Shown: positions 38,901 to 53,900 of the stretch, one piece after another | How the letters are laid out: each line of letters begins with the position of its first letter | How positions within the stretch are numbered: the first letter of the stretch is position 1 | Assembly (NCBI GenBank): GCA_037126765.1 | Contig: JBBCBC010000008.1 | Location: 1,178,001-1,242,000, forward strand | Length of the DNA stretch: 64,000 nt | Direction: 5' to 3' | DNA from: Stenogyne calaminthoides | Lineage: Eukaryota > Streptophyta > Magnoliopsida > Lamiales > Lamiaceae | Notes under the pieces: model-generated | Told to the model about the DNA's origin: nothing | The model's database searches: none | What the model saw: only the letters and a program-made list of their open reading frames with translations | Translations under genes and position numbers: made by a program

Positions 38901-41900
38901 GAAATATATCTCAATGTTCGATTATTATGTTTGAAAAAACCACAAAATTTCAAAAATAGTCTCCGAATTTACTTATAATTTTCGGTGAACCAGTCCGAAA
39001 ATTTCGAATTTTCATGACAAGAAAAATAAACGCGCGAAATCATAAAAGTGATACTATTGTCCTACCTAGTCGATATATTTGACCGAAATACAATTACATT
39101 CATAAAAAAACACATAAACAACAAACATTATAATATGGGGTTGTATCTAACCTAGTTTTAAAGTTGAAAAAAATAAACTTACATATATATATTGGGCATG
39201 AGGAGGGACTACCATTTTTGCAATGACAACCCCACCAATAAACGTATTTCACTAGAATAAGAGAACGTATTTCACTAGAACAACTCACGTTTCTTCTTGA
39301 ACAATTTTTTTTTTTTTTCGAAATAAAAAATCTGAACGTGAAGGCCATCAAACTTACATATGTGTATATGGGACTGTTCAGTTCCAACTTCCAAGGGGGT
39401 GCATGTATTGCAGAGGGAAAAGGCTAATTGTGTCATTTCCTATCCATATCAAAATAATAAAACTGAAAGGGGGGTGCATTTACTAAAAAAGGGGTGCTAA
39501 TAACCTGGGCCAATTAGAAATCATTAGGCCCAATTTACCTTTGCCGGCTGGACAACTCGGTTAAAAAAGTTAAGTTTGATTTCATCATATAAATATTATT
39601 ATTTTCATTTATTATCGTTTGTGGAAAAAGATTGTGAAACAAATAATAATGAGATGTGATTTTTATGTTACTCATAATAATTATTTTTGTCAATATTTTT
39701 TTCATTTTCTGTATTTTTCTAAATATTCGATTAACAGACAAATTGTGAAATTTGTGATTTATCCAAAAAAAATTTTACTTTATTTATTTGATTAAATAAA
39801 GTTATTAGTTGAATTTGGAAGTATTTAAAATTTAAATATTTTAGAACCATTTTTAAATGAACATATATTCTTTAAGGACAAATTCTTGTGTGCACCATTT
39901 GTACCAATTGAATTGGTGCAATTGGATTTCAATTCAGATTTTTTTTTATTTAGTTTTTTAAGACCGGACCCGAACCCGACCCGAGTAATTCATGGTTTAC
40001 TCGGCCCGAGTGGTTCATGGTTCACCCGATCCAAATGGGTCATGATTTAGAGTTTAAGTTTCATAATTTAGAATTTAGGATTTAGAGTTCATGGTTCATT
40101 AAAATTAAAATTGAATTCAATTGCATCAACTGCACTTTATACAATTTGTGCACACAAACATCACTCTTCTTTAATAAGAGCTAAAACAGTGTTAAACAGT
40201 CTAGGTGCTCTTGATATCCTTTATTTTATTTTTTTTGAGCGCAGGTGCTCTTGATATCCTTAACAAAAGAGAAAAATGATGAATATACAATTAAACTTTA
40301 ATGCGTAAATATAAGGTTGGTGGATATACGACAGTATACGTAAAATTTAGCCTTATTTTCCTCCTGAAAATGGGAAATAAAAGTAGCACAATTTCCAAAT
40401 TTTATCAACCTACAACCACCAACCACCAACAAACCTATGCAGACCCCTGCAATTAATCCAATAGCAGCGTCATGCATTTATTTGGTTATCTTGAATTGCC
40501 TCAAAATGGCGTTCTGGGCTATTCTTCTCGACTTTGTAAGTATGACGTCATAGTATGATACAATGCATACCAGCAATTTTTTTTTTTAAATAATAATAAA
40601 GATGAAATATATTACCAGAATGCAAGTGGTACTCTAATCTCAAACGTACAAATAATACATTGATACATCGAAGCAGAATTTTTACAATTTACTTGGAATA
40701 CATACCATCGGTTGTTCTTCCCAATATATGAAACGACACAATGAAAAAAAGTGGATAATGAAAGTGGATCCATTTATGCAATGTGAACTTGATACCATAT
40801 TAAATGCCTCTGATACTACTTTGGACTCTATGTCCTAGCTGAATAATCATGCAGCCTCAGATACACCACTCAATGATCGACATCCTGGCCTGAACTTGAG
40901 ATATCCTAACGTCAACCCTATTTTTTACCCCTTTATAGCCATTCTTGATTGTCACTTAGCCGCCGTGAAGGATTTCCTTCCTTAATAGAATTTTTTTTTT
41001 ATTAAAGAACCGTTGTCGAGCTCAGGTGGTCAGTACTGAAAATGGTCTAGTTCAGGTCATTCGAGTTCGACCTCGGATGACTTGATTGTGGAAGTAGATA
41101 AAATAAACGAATTACGTCTCATGCAAAATTACTTGTCGAGTTCGTCGTTCTTTCTTATGCGGTGCACTACTTGATCCGATGTAATTTGAATTGTCGAACT
41201 CGGACATCGAGCTAATTTAAATGATTTATTTTTATATTTCAAATGATTTATAAAGTTGTTTTATTTTATTTTAAATTGATTTAAATTTAATCTTTTATTA
41301 AATTAAATCTTATCATATTTAATAAGATTTTACCAAGTCAAATATTCCCATCTAATAATCACGGTTAAATAAGGATTATCTACCACTATCAGTTCCTATA
41401 TTTTCTCAAAATATAACCGTGCTTATCTTTTAATCAAAATCACTGTGAGTCTGTTCCTATTCTTAAGGTGGTCAAAAACCGTTTTACTTGCAGTTTTATT
41501 ATATATATAATAGAGTGTTTATTGAGAACATATGATAGGAAAAACACTGTGTAAATCATTTTCTTCTTCTATTCTTTTTGCTGGGTTTATTATTCTGTTG
41601 CTCCTGATCCTAGGTTTATTCTAGAAGACTTGTTGAATCCTGGGGGATTGCTAAGTGTAAATCCTTAAAGACAGTGCATTTCAAGCACGCCTCAAATGAT
41701 TTTCATTTGATCTTCGTTTTTATCTTTTCCTTGTCTTATTTTTTATTATTGGATTTTCTAATATTTCCAACAATCTTAAGGATTTACATTCACTAGGGAT
41801 CAATCTTGTTTCACCGATAAAACCATCCTCTATTCGTTGTGTAGTCTTTTTACCAGGACAATTTTTTTATCATTATTTTCGCACCACGTCATTGTTCTGC

Positions 41901-44900
41901 AATCCGGTTATATGCACTTTTCTAGAGCCAATGCGTTACGGGGGTGAGGTACGATTCGATTAAATCTTGCGTCAAAAGTGTGACATCTATTATCAAGGTA
42001 TCCCTATTGTTTATGATTTTTTATCTGTCTTGCCTTTGCATATTCTTTTGTGAAAATTCAAAGAAATTAGGGTGTTCTCAAACTGGTAATATTAATATAA
42101 AAATAAATATATGGTCCGACGAATTATGGAGTGGTAGGCATAATTGAGAATTATTCTGTTTTAATTTAATGGGATTCTTATGTTGTTCGGCTGTTAATTT
42201 GGTGTGAGTATATATATATTATTTTGCCTAATTTATTAATTAGAATATATGAAAGTGCATGTTGTGTAATTACTGAATCTTGCTATCTTTTAGTTGATTT
42301 AATGTGTTGGTATCACTTGATAATGCTAGTAGTATAAATAAATGGGCATGATTAATGGATTTGAATATTTAGATTAATATGTTCTTGTTGTTGTCTTCAT
42401 TATGAATTTTGAATTTAGTGGAATTGGATGTAGTGATGACTTGTTATTGATTCATTTATTATTATTATTAACTCGTTTTAATATTATGACCAAGGTTTAT
42501 ATTTGTACTGTATGTTTCGTTTAAAAACAAAAATATCACTTTATTTTCTCAAATGGTTAAATGTTTTGTGTTTTCGATTCATGAAGCCATCTTTAGTCTT
42601 CATTGTTTAAGAAAATAAATAATTCCATGTACTTGTATAATATCATTAGTGATATGAAATATGGATGTGGCTCTATATATGTAAATAAGAAAATTTTCTA
42701 TCAGCGTGGAAATGTGTCTTTACTTTTTCATGTGCATATTATTTGTGACACTGCTAGATACGTTTCAAATAAAATTATTTACTATTGTTGCTAAATAACA
42801 TAGATAATCGATAGAAATATTTAGAAGTGTGGGAATCTCTGTATGATTGAGATTATGACTGAATTAATTAATTGTTTATAAATTTCATTGATGTATAAGC
42901 ATTTTTTTTTTATTATATCTATTGGAGTTTGCTTTTATATTTAGTTTGATAGAGTGAGTTATGTACGGGTATATATAACTTTTTATTTGTGGGTTTAGTA
43001 GCTTTTATATTGCATGATTTTATATGAAGAATAACTTTGAGGTGTAAGCTTCAAATCTGCCCCAATTGAAATATTTAATGTGCGGGTATGATTTGATTAA
43101 ATTGTGTTACATAGAGATTTATTGAGTTGAAGAATGAGTTGGATGGTAATTATATTGTCGAGACAAAAAAGGTTGAATTATTTGTATTTGTATTCCTTTG
43201 AATGATGAAGTAATTTCTCATGCATCTTTTGATAATAGAGTTGATCATTTTATGAGTGAAAAGAATTTTTGCAAATGATTTTTTTATACTTACCTTGTTT
43301 TAGAAGGATTTCCGAACAATTTTCAAATTATATTATTTCAAATGATTCAATATTTTTGAAAGATTATTTTTATTGAAATTGAGTCTTTAAACAAAATTGA
43401 AATGTGTTTTTAAATTATTTATCATTAGATTGTAAATCTATTGGTTGTGAATGGATTTTCAAAATAGTTTTATTCAAAATAAAACTTTTATTCTTTTGAC
43501 ATTGTTTGACAAGTGTCTACAATTTGTCCATTCAAGGTTTAATTAAATTGTCTTCTATTTAAAAAAAAATTATTCATCAAATGGACGTTAAAATAAGTTT
43601 TAAGTAGAGATTTAGATTATGAGATTTATATAAGTGGCATGAGAGATGTGATCAAGTTTGTTATTTAGTGATTTTACTTCTCTTGAAGTAGATGGTTGTG
43701 TACATACAAAATCTGTTGATGAAAATCAAAGTGATCTTGTGGCTCACTTTGAGTTTGCACAAGTTATTGAGAATTTGATGCACAAACTATAATTGTTAAA
43801 CATATTATAGTGTCAGAGTTTTATGCTCTGAAATTATTTGGCAATGAGGCCATGAAGCTAAGAAATTGCTTAGCTTGCATTCCAATTTGATGAGAAACGA
43901 ACACTCTATTGTCGATGCTTTGTGATTGCTAAAGAGCAATAACCATTGGTAAGAATAAAACTTTCAATGGTAAAATAGATATATTCGTACGAAATTAAAT
44001 GGTTAACCAGCTGGTAGAAGATGAAATGATTTGACTAGTCTTAATTGAAGAGGAATGGGACAAGCCAATTGAAAATTAACAGTGGTGGGAACCCAACCTT
44101 TGTGATTGGAGATCCCATGAATAAGGTTCATATGGGTAATAACAAGTCACTTGTTAGTTCTGCTAGCACCTTAAATTATATCTCTTCCTAAAGTGTGTAG
44201 TGCTTTAATGCAAATGATTTCTAAAATGAGTGTGGTGCTTTACTGCAAATGGAGAGGATAATCTAAGCTTTTAATGAGTCATAGCCCCTATGGGTGATAT
44301 ATTATTTGCAGAATATGCCTTGATGGACTCACCTATATGAGTGTGGAGTGGGGCCGCTCCTATGAGACAATGGCTAAGTCTCTAGAGCACTCATGAATAA
44401 CCAGGCATGCGTATGACCTATTTGCGCACAACCGCGTTGAGCAACAAAATAAATACATGTAATGTGATGGGTAAGCAATTTAAGTTACAACAATAAGTTA
44501 TTGGTTCATAGAAGCTATATGCTTCACCAATGCTTAGTAATTTATACCTTATCTCTTCTAGGTTTGGTTCATAGTCCAAAATACACCAAATTCGATGCAT
44601 TAAATAGTCCTGAGATACCCCAGTTGTTTTTTATTTTATTTTGATGCTTTATAAATCTTATTCCTTGATGTTTTACAAATCTTTTGAAATATGTGGGGAT
44701 TGTTGTAAATTATTTTTATATTTCAAATGATTTATAAAGTTGTTTTATTTTATTTTTAATTGATTTAAATTTAATCTTTTATTAAATTAAATCGTATCAT
44801 ATTTAATAAGATTTTACCAAGTCAAATATTCTCATATAATAATCACGGCTAAATAAGGATTATCTACCACTATCAGTTCCTATATTTTCTCAAAATATAA

Positions 44901-47900
44901 CCGTGCTTATCTTTTAATCAAAATCACTGTGAGTCTGTTCCTATTCTTAAGGTGGTCAAAAACCGTTTTACTTGCAGTTTTATTATATATATATAATAGA
45001 GTGTTTATTGAGAACATATGACAGAAAAAACACTGTGTAAATCATTTTCTTCTTCTATTCTTTTTGCTGGGTTTATTATTCTGTTGCTCCTAATCCTAGG
45101 TTTATCCTAGAGGACTTGTTGAATCCTGGAGGATTGCTAAGTGTAAATCCTTAAAGACAGTGCATTTCAAGCACGCCTCAAGTGATTTTCATTTGATCTT
45201 CGTTTTTATCTTTTCCTTGTCTTATTTTGATTATTGGATTTTCTAATATTTCCAACAGGTGAGACTATGGTGGAGATGACAGTCCTGTCAGAAGAGGTCC
45301 GACACTTGTACCAGATGATATTCTTGGTATAACAAGGGTTCATAACTCATCAATCTTTGTATTTTTTTTACATCCATTATAACAAAAATATTATTAATCA
45401 TATGATTGATTATAAAATATAACAAATTACAAAATTCAACAGTATTAAGATAGCTTTGAAAGGCTTTCAAAAAAGAAAAAAAAAAGAAAAAAAAGATAGC
45501 TTTGAGAGGATCACATCTTCCATACTTTTCACTTTTATTTTGCTTTAGAATTTAGATAACAAATTCCATCTCATTATGGTAATTTCTTATGAAAGGAACG
45601 CTTAGATCCATAACAAATAAACTCTCTATAGCCAAAATGATCATTTCACAGCCCCAGATAATTCTTCAGCTCACTCGGAAAACAACCGTACCGCCGCCAC
45701 GTGCCGCCGTGCAACTTCAACATTCTCACCGCCCTATCCCTAGTGCTCCCGCCGCCGCCGATATGCAGCAGCGCCACCAGCTTCTTCACCGCCCCACACG
45801 CCAGCATTTCCTCCACCACTCTCTGCGTAGGGTGAAAAGTCGCAATCAACCACAAAATTTTCACCCCAATTCTGGTGACCTCATTCGAAACATTCATGAT
45901 TTTTTTGGAAACTGCTGCAATCCCTAATTCGTGCTCGATGAATGTCAATCTCCCATCAGCGCACTCGCAGAGTAATTTTATCAGGTGCAGGATTCTCTCG
46001 CATCTTGCTCTGTTTTTCGAATCTGGAAGAAGTTCGATCAACGTCGACATTGCTCCGGCTTCGATCGCTTTCAATCTAGATTTCTTTGAACGATTGAGTA
46101 TTTCGATTAGAAGGTTTAGAGTCAGTGAACTTGTTTTTGTGCAGAGTTCATCCGACGTCGTTTCGAGCATCGATTTGAAGAAATCGACGCCCTGATCTTG
46201 TGCGAAATGCCTCCATTGATCATGATCTGCTTTCGCGATTTGAAGAAAAGTCGAAATCGCGAAGAATTTCGCTTCTGAACTTCCCCTTTGAAGAAGTACG
46301 GATATCGAATTTACGAAATTAGGGTTCATCAAAATTTGGGGAAATTCCTCATCTGAAAATTGAACATGGTGAAGAACTCCTAACGCCTCTTCACAAGCTC
46401 TAATCGTCGTGAAATCGACATTCTCGACTAAAATCTGCGTCATTATCGTTGCAATAATCTCCACTCCTCCTAATCTTTTAAAATCATCCTTCTGCAAATC
46501 CCCTGTTTCAACAATGGACCTCAATTTTCTCAAACAAGTTACCTTAAACGGCGTCGTGCCGATCGTTCCGAGAATCGTCGCCACTTCATCCGACTGCGGT
46601 GGCTCCACCGCCGCCGCCGCCTTGTGAGCGTCGCGCCATGCAACGATCAATCTCTTGAGAGTATGATTGGGAGTCATTTCCAATCTCTCAATGGATTGCA
46701 TTGTTGCAGGGCATGTTTTCTGGTTGTAGATATGAAACCATTTTTCTATGTTTTTTCGCTCATATGTGATCCCTGTTGGGATTGTAACAGGATCTTTCAT
46801 GACCTCCATGGAAATAGGACACCTAAAATGTTGAGGAAAATCGTTTTTCTCCATTTTTTTTAATATCAAATTTGGAGCTGAAAGGGAAGTTTTAATGAAG
46901 ATTATTGAGGCTTTTTATAGAGTTGTGTGAAAAGAGGTGTGTAGAAAGTGTTGGGGAATTAATAAATAAAGTCAAAAGAAGTGATGTAGATTCCTTCACA
47001 AGATGGGTAGAGATGGAGGCTTTTTATTTGAATATTCTTGGCTTTAAATATATTATTTTTTTTTTGTACTATTTGGTATTTTGCCTCTATATTTCATAAT
47101 ACTATTTGCCATCTGGTCCCCTAAGATGGTTGATTTGATATTTAGTACTTTCCCTCCGATTAAGATTTGAAAATAATAAAAGCAGGTGCAATTATGCAAT
47201 TTAAGTATTTTTTTCAAACATGCAATTTATTTTTATTAACACAGAATATTTCAGTGTAAATAAATTACATATTTCAGACTTTCAGCTTAACAAATTATAT
47301 ATTTTAAAAATACAGTTAAATTGTATCTGATGAAAGAGAGTTTGATTACCATATAGGTTGATTTTTAATTGATCTATTTTTATTCTTTCAAAGTCATAAA
47401 AATTTGTGATCCACTCGATAGTTCGTAGTTGATTTTGAAATGAGACTCATCTTTTTTTTATTATTCAGATAAATGTTCGTCTTTAGTTTTTATATATTCT
47501 TTAAAATTTGTAATTGAATTACTAGATTTTAAAAATATCATTGTTAGATAAAAAATTATATGAAATTATCTGAGGAAATTAATCTTTGACGAAGCTCAAT
47601 TTAATCAATGTTGTTAAAAAAATAAATGAATCGAATAGGGTTGAGTTTTATGTTGGTCAAATATAGACTTGTCACACGAAAAATATGTGAGACGATTTCA
47701 CATAAGACCATCAAACTTATGACAAAAACTTGTGTAAACTCGAGTTTGCCGTGAACTCAATTTTTTTAGTATCACTGTTATGTATAAAAACTACCACTGT
47801 TATGCATAAAAATTGATTGTTATGCACAAAAATTATTACTGTTAAAAAATGTGTTATATTTTTAAATAATAATTTTTTTTATGTATAACAATTATAATTT

Positions 47901-50900
47901 TTGCACAAAATAATAGTAGAGTTCATGTATAAACCTGATTCACTATAAAACTACATCAAACTTTATATAGTTTTCAGCAAGATAATAGTTTATTCGTTTA
48001 AGGCGGTAGATAGCATATAACTAGCAACAATTGTGCACCTATACAAATACGCAAAGATTAGAGGCAAAATGAAAATTTCATTGCTCTATTAAATTCAACG
48101 GACAGATTGATGTGGTTGACTTTAATTAATGTAAATTAATCCAAACAACTGTACACCAAACGAGTACCAGATCTTACGATTGCCCACGACATAAATATAT
48201 CAAAATAATTAATTTTATACAAAGTAGTAGTACTATTATATTTGGAAATTAAATTAATAGGTTGGCTTACATATTGGCGGCACGAACTACGATTCTTTTT
48301 CTAGACAAGGTCTAGTGTGCAAATTTGTATAGATGCAAAAACTTTAATTTTCAATCAAATTCTATAATTGATGAATGTAATACAAAATTGAGTGGTTCAT
48401 GGTTCACTCGGTCCGACTAGTTCATGGTTCACCCAGTTCAAATATGTCATAATTTAGAGTTAATTATTTAGTGTTTAGGGTGTAGTTAGTTGATTTAGGA
48501 CAATTTTATAGATTTTCATCTATACAAATTTGCGCACTAAACCTACTCCTCTTTCTAATAGACTGTTGAGCTGCCACGTTGACTCCCCCCCTCCAAAAAT
48601 AGACTAAAATTAACTTCTTTTATATCGTCTAAAAAATACGATCTTGAGATGATGATGATAATAGGAATAGTATAAAATAGTAGTATATAGTTTAATGAAA
48701 ATCATACAACCTGGTTTTTTGTTTTTCAATTGCAACTTAATTAGTCGAAATCATGTACGCCAAGTACATTTTTATGCATTTAAATATGGACACACGGTTT
48801 GTACATGATCTCCTGGAATTGGCATCTAATTTGCTGTCAAAGTATTCAAAATAAGTGTACATCTAATTTGTGAATCTAAGAAAGATTAACACCTCAACAA
48901 ATAAACGGTGAAAATGAAGAGTAGAACCCACACATCATTTTTGTTTTTCACCCACTAAATTCACATGTTGGAAATTCTATCCTTATTCTTCATTTTTTTC
49001 ATTTCTAAAAGAGTTCAAAATATTGTTTGGTTAGTCATTCCTCGTGGCTAGTAGTACTAACAAGATGTACGCCGTCATATAGAGCAGTTATTGAATTTGC
49101 AGGGAGGCTACATCATGTACTCACCTTGACTAATATCTATACAGATTTGTGTAGAATTAATCTTCAAAGATACATCAAAAGCAGTATAACAAGCACAATG
49201 TGCATCTAGGACTATATATATTACGAAATGATGTCAATATATCAGAGGAGAGCGCGCTAGGTATTACTTGGGACGTGATCTAATGTGTAATGGCCAAGCC
49301 TTCCTGTGCGATATAGATTAAGCAGCTTTGCGGCTACTCTAGTATAATTTGATTCGTTCGATTCTAAAGGCAGATTGAATACCTTGAGTAGAGCCTCAAA
49401 TTCGTATTCAATTAGACGAGTTAGATCTACTCCATTTCCCATACAAGTACCGGAAAAAGAAGAAACTGCATCAAAGAGTGTTCGTCGCACATTGTTCACA
49501 ACGAAATCCTGCATTCACAATCATCAGTGTCAGTTCACAGCAGTAAAAAAGTATAGCATATGAGGCTTAATTTGCACCTACGAAATTACTCAGTACACCA
49601 TCGCTTGGACAAATTTAGTCAAACCTCCTTAAATATGTCAAAAATACTCAAAAAAATGCATTTATTTTTTTTAATATAATATATTCATTTTAAGCCTGTT
49701 TTTCTCCTAATTCTCAATCTTGAAAATTGTATAAGAGCCAAGGCTTATTTATTCCATTTTTTAAACCGAAAACTAGAAGAAAAATTGGCTTAAAATGAAA
49801 GACACAAATTGGCTTAAATATATAAAGTCATTGGAGGGTATTTTTGGGTTTTTAAATAAGTTCGACCAAGTGGTGGGTGCACTTAGTGATTTCATGGGTG
49901 CAAATAGCATCACCCATCTTAATATTAATATAAGTATGTACCTGAGTATGATCAGTTGGATGTTGGCCCTTCTGTCCTTTGCCCAGGCTGGGGGTCAAAA
50001 CTCCTCCAGTTTCAGAGATTGAAAACTTCCCCCATTTCTTGTATTCATCAGCCAAGTTAAGTATGGAAAGAAAATATTCTGCGAGTTTTATTTCACCAAC
50101 AGCAATATCATTGATTGCCCCTGTAATTTAGAAAAAAAAAATGCAAGTAAATCTGCGAAATATTCAATTTATAATGCACTCATCAGTTGAAAGCTATCAT
50201 TTTTGTTGCTTAGCTTTCTTCTTCCACTTCTCTATCAAGCATTTTCATCTCTCTTTTTTTCTCCTCTTTTTGAGGGCAGTTTTTCACTTCACTTACAATA
50301 TTTCTTATCTCATCTTTTATCTACGATGTGTGGGATGATCATACCTGTTAATGCAAGCTTGGAGCAGACGTCGTCCTCAATCACATCAGGAGGCAATACA
50401 CCTGGTGTGTCCAACACATAAATATTAGGATGGCTAGCAATCTGCAAAAAAAAGATTAAAGAACGTGAATGAAAATCATCAAGAATCTGCCTTTTGGTTC
50501 CTTTTCTAACAGGTTGAGGTTGGCAAAATAACAGTGCCATTCACGTCACTAAACACTAGCTGGATTCACATTTAAAAGCCGTTCACTCGTAAACAACATA
50601 ACAACAATTAATTTGGGAGAAAAGTGCACACCTTTAAGCTGCTTATTGTTTTCGTCTCCCCTGGCAGTGGTGTAACGCCTGAATGCTTTAACTTTCCTTT
50701 CTCTTGAAATCAACAAAAACGCATGAAATAGACACATCAGAATTGATAATGACAGGAATAAAAACATATTTCAAAACCAAAAAAATAAGTGATGAGAAAT
50801 AAAGAGGCACCTGCTGCAGCAATCCTTCCAACCAGATGCAAAGAGTTGGCCAATGCAGATTTACCGACATTTGGAATACCAACTAGCATTAATGTTATTG

Positions 50901-53900
50901 CACGAGCAGGATCTTCCTTTGTCCTCAAGTTTCTGACTCTGGCTTGCAGGAAGTTCAGAAACTGCAATTTAAAGAAAAATACCCAAGACAAAGATCCCTA
51001 GGTTAGATATCAATATATCACTAAGTTTAAAATATGGTTTTTTGTCATAATGATACCATTTTTACTGCAATTAAGTAGATCTTGCATAGCAAAATATGTA
51101 TATGTACCTCCTTGATATTCTCCTTGTTATGTGCATTTACACCAAAAGCCATACATTTCTGTTCCTCGAGAAACCTTATCCATTCCTGTCAAAGCAGATA
51201 CACAAATAACTTCAACTAGAAACGTACATAAAATGCAGAAATCTCATCCCAGCCTAAGAGTTTTGAAACATAAAAGATGAAACAAAGCATACCATATCTT
51301 CCTCTTTCTTACAAAATTTTCGAAGAGATCATCAATGTAGCTTCATTTATCTAACCTTATCAATCTTTTAGTCACGTTAAACAATTACCACAATTCAGGC
51401 TTCCCATTGGCACCTCAGAAACAATAAAAGCGATTTTCCACGTGGTACTAATACAATTATCCCTTTTCCCCATGACTACATAAACATAGTTAATTGAAAC
51501 TTTACTTGAATAACGAAAAAGAGAGGCGTTTATAGCCAAAAAAAAGGAGAAAGAAGAATTACCTTTGTCTGGGAGCGGTTAGCAAGGTCCATCTTATTCA
51601 GCACAATGATCCGGTTCGAGAAAGATGTAAACTTTCTCAATTCCAAACATTCAGATGACAATGGAATCTTCAAAGGAGAAAAAGAAGAAGCAAACAATCA
51701 ACCCCACCTCAGTATGAAAACTTGTTAATTAGCATTATTGAATTTATGCTGCAAAGTTGAAGTGAATTTATCATTCTCATTGAATCTATGCAGCTATTGT
51801 TCAATGAAGTCCAAAACAGCAGAGAGTGCAAAAAAACACAAAGTATAAATAAAAACACATAATCAATCAGGCATTTCAACAAACACGTTGTAGACGTACC
51901 CTTGCGTCTCTGACTTCAAGAAGGAGATCGACTAGCGGAATGCGCTCGTTTATGGCGCGCGAGGCGGCGGTCATGTGAGGAGTGTACCACCATTCACAGC
52001 TTCTGCTTTTCGCCAATGCTTTCACCGCTTTTCCTATTTTTTCAACTACACTATCCATTACCGCCATTAACTGTAAATACGAATGTTGACAAAGGACAAC
52101 TTAAGACCACAAAATAGGTCTAATATATTGGCGCGTGGATTTTAATTATTTAAAATCTAATAAAAATAGGGTATTTCATATTCTCTCAATTTGACACCTG
52201 TCTCATTTTTTAATTATTTAAAATCTAATGAAAATAACAAAAAAATTGCTAACGGTGTAAAAAATTATGTGAATTTCTCTCATTCCCAGCCTCCACCTTC
52301 TTGTCCCACTGCATTATTCCAACGTGTAAAAAAGAAAAAGTGATATTACACAATTATTTAATTTCATATAGCACATTTCTTTTAGTTTTTTTAAAAAAAA
52401 AAAAATTCATTTTTCCAGTTTTTTATGTTACCCGGCCCGGATTTAACCTGACCCAAGTGGTTCATAATTCACCCTACTTTAATGGTTCATGGTTTAGGAT
52501 TTAGGGTTTAGCGTTCATGGTTTAGGGTATATAGTTTAGGATTTAGAGTTCATGGTTCATCTAAATTAAAATTGAATTCAACTGCACCAATTGCAACTTG
52601 ATGCACACAAGCATCACTCACATTTGACATATTTTTTAAATTTATTTTTAAAAATCTTTTTCTAAAGTAATTTTTAATCAGTAAAAATAATACTTATTAT
52701 TTTATTTATTTTTAGAAAAATTACATTCCGTTAATTAATCAAAATTTCAAGAATGAATCTATAAAATTTTGATACATATTATTCAACCAAAAAATTAGTG
52801 TTTTAGTGAGAAAAGAAAGTGGAGGGAAATTTTTCACATCATGAACTCTTTTTTTTTTATTAACACCGTTTGCTATTTTTATTAGATTTTAAATAATTAA
52901 AACAAGGGAGGAGTGTCAAATTGAGAGGATATGGAACAGAGATGAAATACCCTATTTTAGCACAGAGGAATCCAAGCGATATATTGGAGAGGCAAATTAC
53001 AACAAATTACAATTACTTCTTTACGTTTATTTAAATTACTAAGTCAATTATATAATTTGAATAAATAAAAACTCTGTTGAGAAACTTGGTATTATTACAT
53101 TTATATACAAATATAATTACTCTTGTAAACTAATATCTACAATATTTAATATTAATATATAAGTGTAATGATATCAATTAATAAGAGTTATAATATTAAA
53201 TTATAAGTATAATGATATAAATTTTATACTATTCCGAAGTTTCACCGGAGACCCACACTACTTTATGAAATTTGTTTAAATTACCAAACGAACTTTTAAC
53301 TTGAAATAAATTACTCATTTCGAATAGTGCTCTTTTAATAATTTGGGTAAATCTCAAAATGCATAATATTTATTACCATTATTAAATTATAAGATGCTGG
53401 GAATGGAGGGTCTGCATAGTGCTCAGTTAAATTAAATCAACGTAAAATACGAGTGTGTATACAAAGGATGTTTGCATACCCTCCAAAATACATATATAAT
53501 ACTCAATATCAATGTCCATAATAAAATAAAATTTTAATATTTATAAATGAAAGTATACAGAACCAAAATCTCATCATTTTCTTCCAAATAGGAATTAGAA
53601 ATGCAACATTTTTTTAACTTAAATGAAATTACAGAGTTCAAACATTTTAGATAGATATAGTATATGAACTTAATAGAACAATTGATTCATGAATTCGACA
53701 AAATTTAGAGGGTCACTGTTTAAATATAAACACTCTTCATAGGGATTGTAGTATGCAACTGACCTAGAAGAACATTAGCAAGTAAACAAAATGTTCAGAC
53801 TTGCTTTTTATGTTTATCAAATCAGCACAAATGGACATTTAGAAATCGATTTTGTATCCATATAAAAGGAACAAAATAGATGCAAGGAAAGAAGAGAGTT